Assembly: GCA_002104945.1 (NCBI GenBank)
Contig: MCFH01000021.1
Span: forward strand, 434,001 to 498,000
Source of the DNA: Piromyces finnis
Lineage: Eukaryota > Neocallimastigomycota > Neocallimastigomycetes > Neocallimastigales > Neocallimastigaceae
Direction: 5' to 3'
DNA: 64,000 nt
Part shown: piece after piece, positions 61,001 to 64,000 of the stretch
Layout: every line of letters begins with the position of its first letter
Numbering within the stretch: the stretch's first letter is position 1
The notes under the pieces: model-generated
The model's input: only the letters and a program-made list of their open reading frames with translations
What the model was told of the DNA's origin: nothing
The model's database searches: none
Program-made: the position numbers and the translations under genes

Positions 61001-64000
61001 GTCTTCATTTTTATTATTTCTATTTATATAAGTATCATTATCATCATCTATTGATATTAAAGAATTTAAATTAGTTATTTCTTTTTTATTTTCATTATCA
61101 AATAAATCCATCATTGAATTATCATCATCCTCAAAACATATTATTTTATTAATTTCAATTTTATCATTTTCCTTTTTAATTTCAATTTCTGATTTATCTT
61201 CTTGTTTATTTTCAGAAGGAAAGAGAAACTCATACATTTCTGAATGTTTTACGCTATTTTCTATTTTTTTATTATTATTACTATTATCATTATGGGCATC
61301 AGCATCATCAATATTGATATTGTTATTTATATTATCGTTGGTTTTGCTTTTTTCAATATTTTCATCGTCATCAATTACTATTGGTTCACCATTACCAATA
61401 GCTTTTATATAAGCTTCTTTTCTTTTTTTATTAGCATCCACAATAGATTGAATATCCTTGTTTCTAACAGCTATTTCTGTTTGTCCTAATTGATAATATT
61501 TATATTTTAGTGTGTATAAAAGAAATTTTTCATAAAAATATTCTGAACTTTCTTCCACAGGATGTCCTTCATTATCATCATCATTATCTTCATCAATTGT
61601 AGAAATGCTAGAGTCGGAATCAGGATCAGAATCAGAATCTTCTTTTTTTACTGGGTTTAACTTTTTATTAATTTTATTGAGATAAAGATCTTCCCATTCT
61701 TTTAAAATTTCATCAATAGGCTTTTCAGTTACAGTTTCATTAATTAAATTATAATAATCTGGGTGCTCAATTTTAAAATCAAAAGTAGCAGCATCAACCC
61801 AATACTCTATAAAATCTTCTTCAGATTTTTTCATAAGTGGATCTTTTGTGTCAATACTAATATCAAGTGGTGTAGTAAAATTATCATCATCGGTATATGA
61901 TTGGGAAATAAAATTATTTGTTAGATCTGGTAATTGTTCTTTAATTTTTTTATTAAATATTTTTTGTCTTTCAGGTGTAGTTAATATTTTATTGTTTTTG
62001 TCATCGTTATTCCTTTTTTCTTCGTTATTTTTTTCCTCTTCTTTTTCATCATTCATTGGAATAAAACTTCTATTCAGAGGAAATGTAAAATTACTTTCTA
62101 GTAAAGCTTCACTTCTATGATTTCTTAACGGATTTAATGAATTAGCAGAATCTTCTAGATTAGGAAAAGCTTTTAAATTTTCATTATCATCCCCAACTTT
62201 ATAAAATTTATCAAAAATATTTTCATCATCTTCTTCACTATCTGTATTATCACTTAAAAGGTCTACTGCTTTACTATTAGTAGTTCTTTTATATGTGGAA
62301 GATGATGTGTATTTTTGTTCATTCCCTAAACGGTTTTTATTTAATGTATCTTCAAAATTTTCAGATGTATTATTTAAAAGTTCCTCTAAATTGGTTTTTT
62401 TTCTATTTTCATCATCATCCTTCTATTATCATTTTTATAGGTAAAAATTTAATTTAAAAGAAATATATAAATTTAAATTAAAGTTATAAATAATAAAATA
62501 TTTTTATTTCTTTAATTTATTATTATATATTGTTATATATTAATTATCATTTACATTTTCCAGTTTAAGTGACCATCCATTATCATCATTTTTAATTAAA
62601 ATATATTCATTATTTCTTTCAGAAGCAATATTTTTTGACAAACCATTAAAAAGAGTTCCTTCACGATTAAATTGATGCAACGCCTCAGTTAATTTATTAC
62701 GATAAATAGCACCTTTAATTTGTAATCTCGAAAAATCTAATGCAGAGTATATTAATAGTAAATAATAAATCATAGAATGATAAATAGTTGAATTAAAGAC
62801 ATTTTATTATTACTTTTTTAATTATGATGATATTAAAAAAAATTGAAAGGATTACTAATTATTATGAATATTTCATAAAAAGGATATAGATGCGGCTTCT
62901 AACATATTCTCAATACGTTCATAGGATCCTTGACGACTTTTATTTTTCATTTCATATACAATTTTATGTTGTACTTCTACTGGAAGTGTCTGAAAAAATT
63001 TAGATTCCAATACTTCATTGATATCCATATCGTAGCGAATTAAATTACTTAATTCATCTTTACTTGCTAAACGGTAATCGTCCATGCTTTAAATAAATTA
63101 TTATTATTATTATTATTATAGGGAATATAAATAAAAATTAAAGATAATGTTATATGAGAATAAGATTATGAATTAAAATTTAAATATTAATATATACAAT
63201 ATTAAAAATAATTCAAATACTACTATTATAAAATATAAAATATTAACATATTTTCCGGTTTTGGGGGTAAAACATATTCATCTTTTTTTGTTCTATCTTC
63301 ATAATTTGAAAGTTTAACTGCTTTTATAATTTCATCATTGATTTCTTTCTGAGAAAAAGAAGCATTTGAAATTGTATTTCCATTTTCTAATAAATATAGT
63401 AATTTTTATATTAATTCAATATTAATATAAAAAAAAAAAAAAAAATAATAAAAATATAAAAATAAAACATTTATTTTTATAATTAATACTAATATTCACC
63501 ATCTTTATTTCCTGTAGTGCTATTTGCTTGAATAGCGTTTAGGGTATTTAAATGAATTTGAGCAGCCAAAATTTTTTTTGCTGTACGTTGTACACTTTCT
63601 TGTTTTTTTATTCTTCGTTTTCTTCTTGAAGACTTTTATTATATTCAATAAATATATTACAATATAGTAATATGTTAATAACAAGAAATTTAATAATTAT
63701 ATAGATAAATTATAAAATAATGACTTAATATAAATGAAAAAAAAAGAAGTAATCCATTTGGTATTTTTAAATATACATTAATAATTTATATCATTAATTT
63801 CAATATATAAAATATTATTAAAAACCATATTATTTATTTAATGGAAATAATTAAAACAACTTACAATAGTGTTGGCTTTCAAATCAGGAACACCACCATC
63901 AAATACAAACACTGGTTTTATGTTATGAAATAAAAATTTACAAATTCTTCGAAAAAAACCTAAAATATGTGCATTATTTAGAGTTTTCCCTTCTTTATCT
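58079..64000 (-). CDS. RAD2: Rad2/XPG structure-specific endonuclease (5' end outside window)
   Basis: Makes the 3' incision in nucleotide excision repair; nuclear. Visible exons: 63865-64000, 63500-63632, 63248-63386, 62888-63086, 62555-62746, 59138-62422, 58639-59061, 58406-58542, 58079-58301 (4867 nt, about 1622 residues). The N-region is cut at the window edge, but GFFRRICKFLF and PVFVFDGG with a catalytic Asp are present. The spacer is very long, Asn/Asp/Glu-rich, and contains the Rad2-type LPVEVQHKIVYEMKNKSRQ segment. The I-region has EAEAQCATL, VTDDSDIFLFG and YLLGSDYTVGLKGFG, so the second acidic cluster and helix-turn-helix are intact. Near the C-terminus QAKLDQFFF is a good PIP box for PCNA. 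The intron 62747-62887 starts ATATCCTTTT and ends AC: it looks U12-type. All other introns are GT-AG. The family call is secure. Confidence 0.95.
62747..62887 (-). other. Probable U12-type (AT-AC) intron in RAD2
   Basis: On the coding strand the intron reads ATATCCTTTTTATG at its 5' end, a full match to the U12 AT-AC 5' splice site consensus (ATATCCTTT). It ends TAATATAC. Joining here gives phase 0 on both sides and the family-like stretch ENMLEAAS-SALDFSRLQIK. No GT donor in the exon gives an open, conserved product. A U12 branch-point match is weak: the nearest candidates are CTTTAAT, about 45 nt from the 3' end, and ATTAAT, very close to it. Confidence 0.75.

Overview
The window is a very AT-rich stretch of a eukaryotic nuclear genome. 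Coding islands full of introns sit among long non-coding stretches of A/T homopolymers and microsatellites. Most genes are broken into many exons by short GT-AG introns. Several predicted proteins carry long Asn, Asn-Thr or Glu-Asn tracts. A centrin/Cdc31 homologue, a gamma-tubulin complex subunit, an HP1-type chromodomain protein, a BET bromodomain protein and a Stealth-type (Cryptococcus Xpt1-like) phosphotransferase occur together. This best fits a flagellated early-diverging fungus, most likely an anaerobic gut fungus (Neocallimastigomycota). The lineage is an inference; another AT-rich lineage such as a dictyostelid-like amoeba fits less well because of the high intron density. Stop codons look standard.

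Layout, left to right. 1-577 (-): 5' part of an unidentified gene that leaves the window. 1475-4905 (-): DNA polymerase delta catalytic subunit. 5479-11272 (-): a 1886-residue Asn-rich protein. 12671-15064 (-): proteasome ATPase Rpt5. 17406-19908 (+): double-bromodomain BET protein, possibly continuing through the exons at 20724-22042. 22546-24389 (+): HP1-like protein. 25891-27709 (-): WDR89-type WD40 protein. 28935-33374 (+): gamma-tubulin complex component 2 (Spc97). 33888-35307 (-): Pex4-type ubiquitin-conjugating enzyme. 36613-38954 (-): Stealth phosphotransferase. 38955-44634: 5.7 kb with no convincing gene. 44635-45641 (-): centrin. 45998-48852 (-): SMYD (SET+MYND) protein. 48987-50378 (-): a broken PI-PLC X-domain gene. 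50639-51364 (-): Cys-rich membrane protein. 51951-57663 (-): a 1757-residue low-complexity protein. 58079-64000 (-): Rad2/XPG endonuclease, 5' end outside the window.

The genes are mostly housekeeping: replication and repair (Pol delta, Rad2), chromatin (BET, HP1, SMYD), protein turnover (Rpt5, Pex4) and microtubule organisation (Spc97, centrin). I see no operon-like or cluster logic. All gene models were joined by hand from splice sites and reading-frame phase, and every intact model listed as complete keeps phase from start to stop.

The most interesting observations concern gene architecture. There is an apparent U12-type AT-AC intron in RAD2. There are micro-exons of 5, 7, 13 and 17 nt, a start codon split by an intron in the HP1 gene, and 3' splice sites preceded by pure poly(A) instead of a pyrimidine tract.
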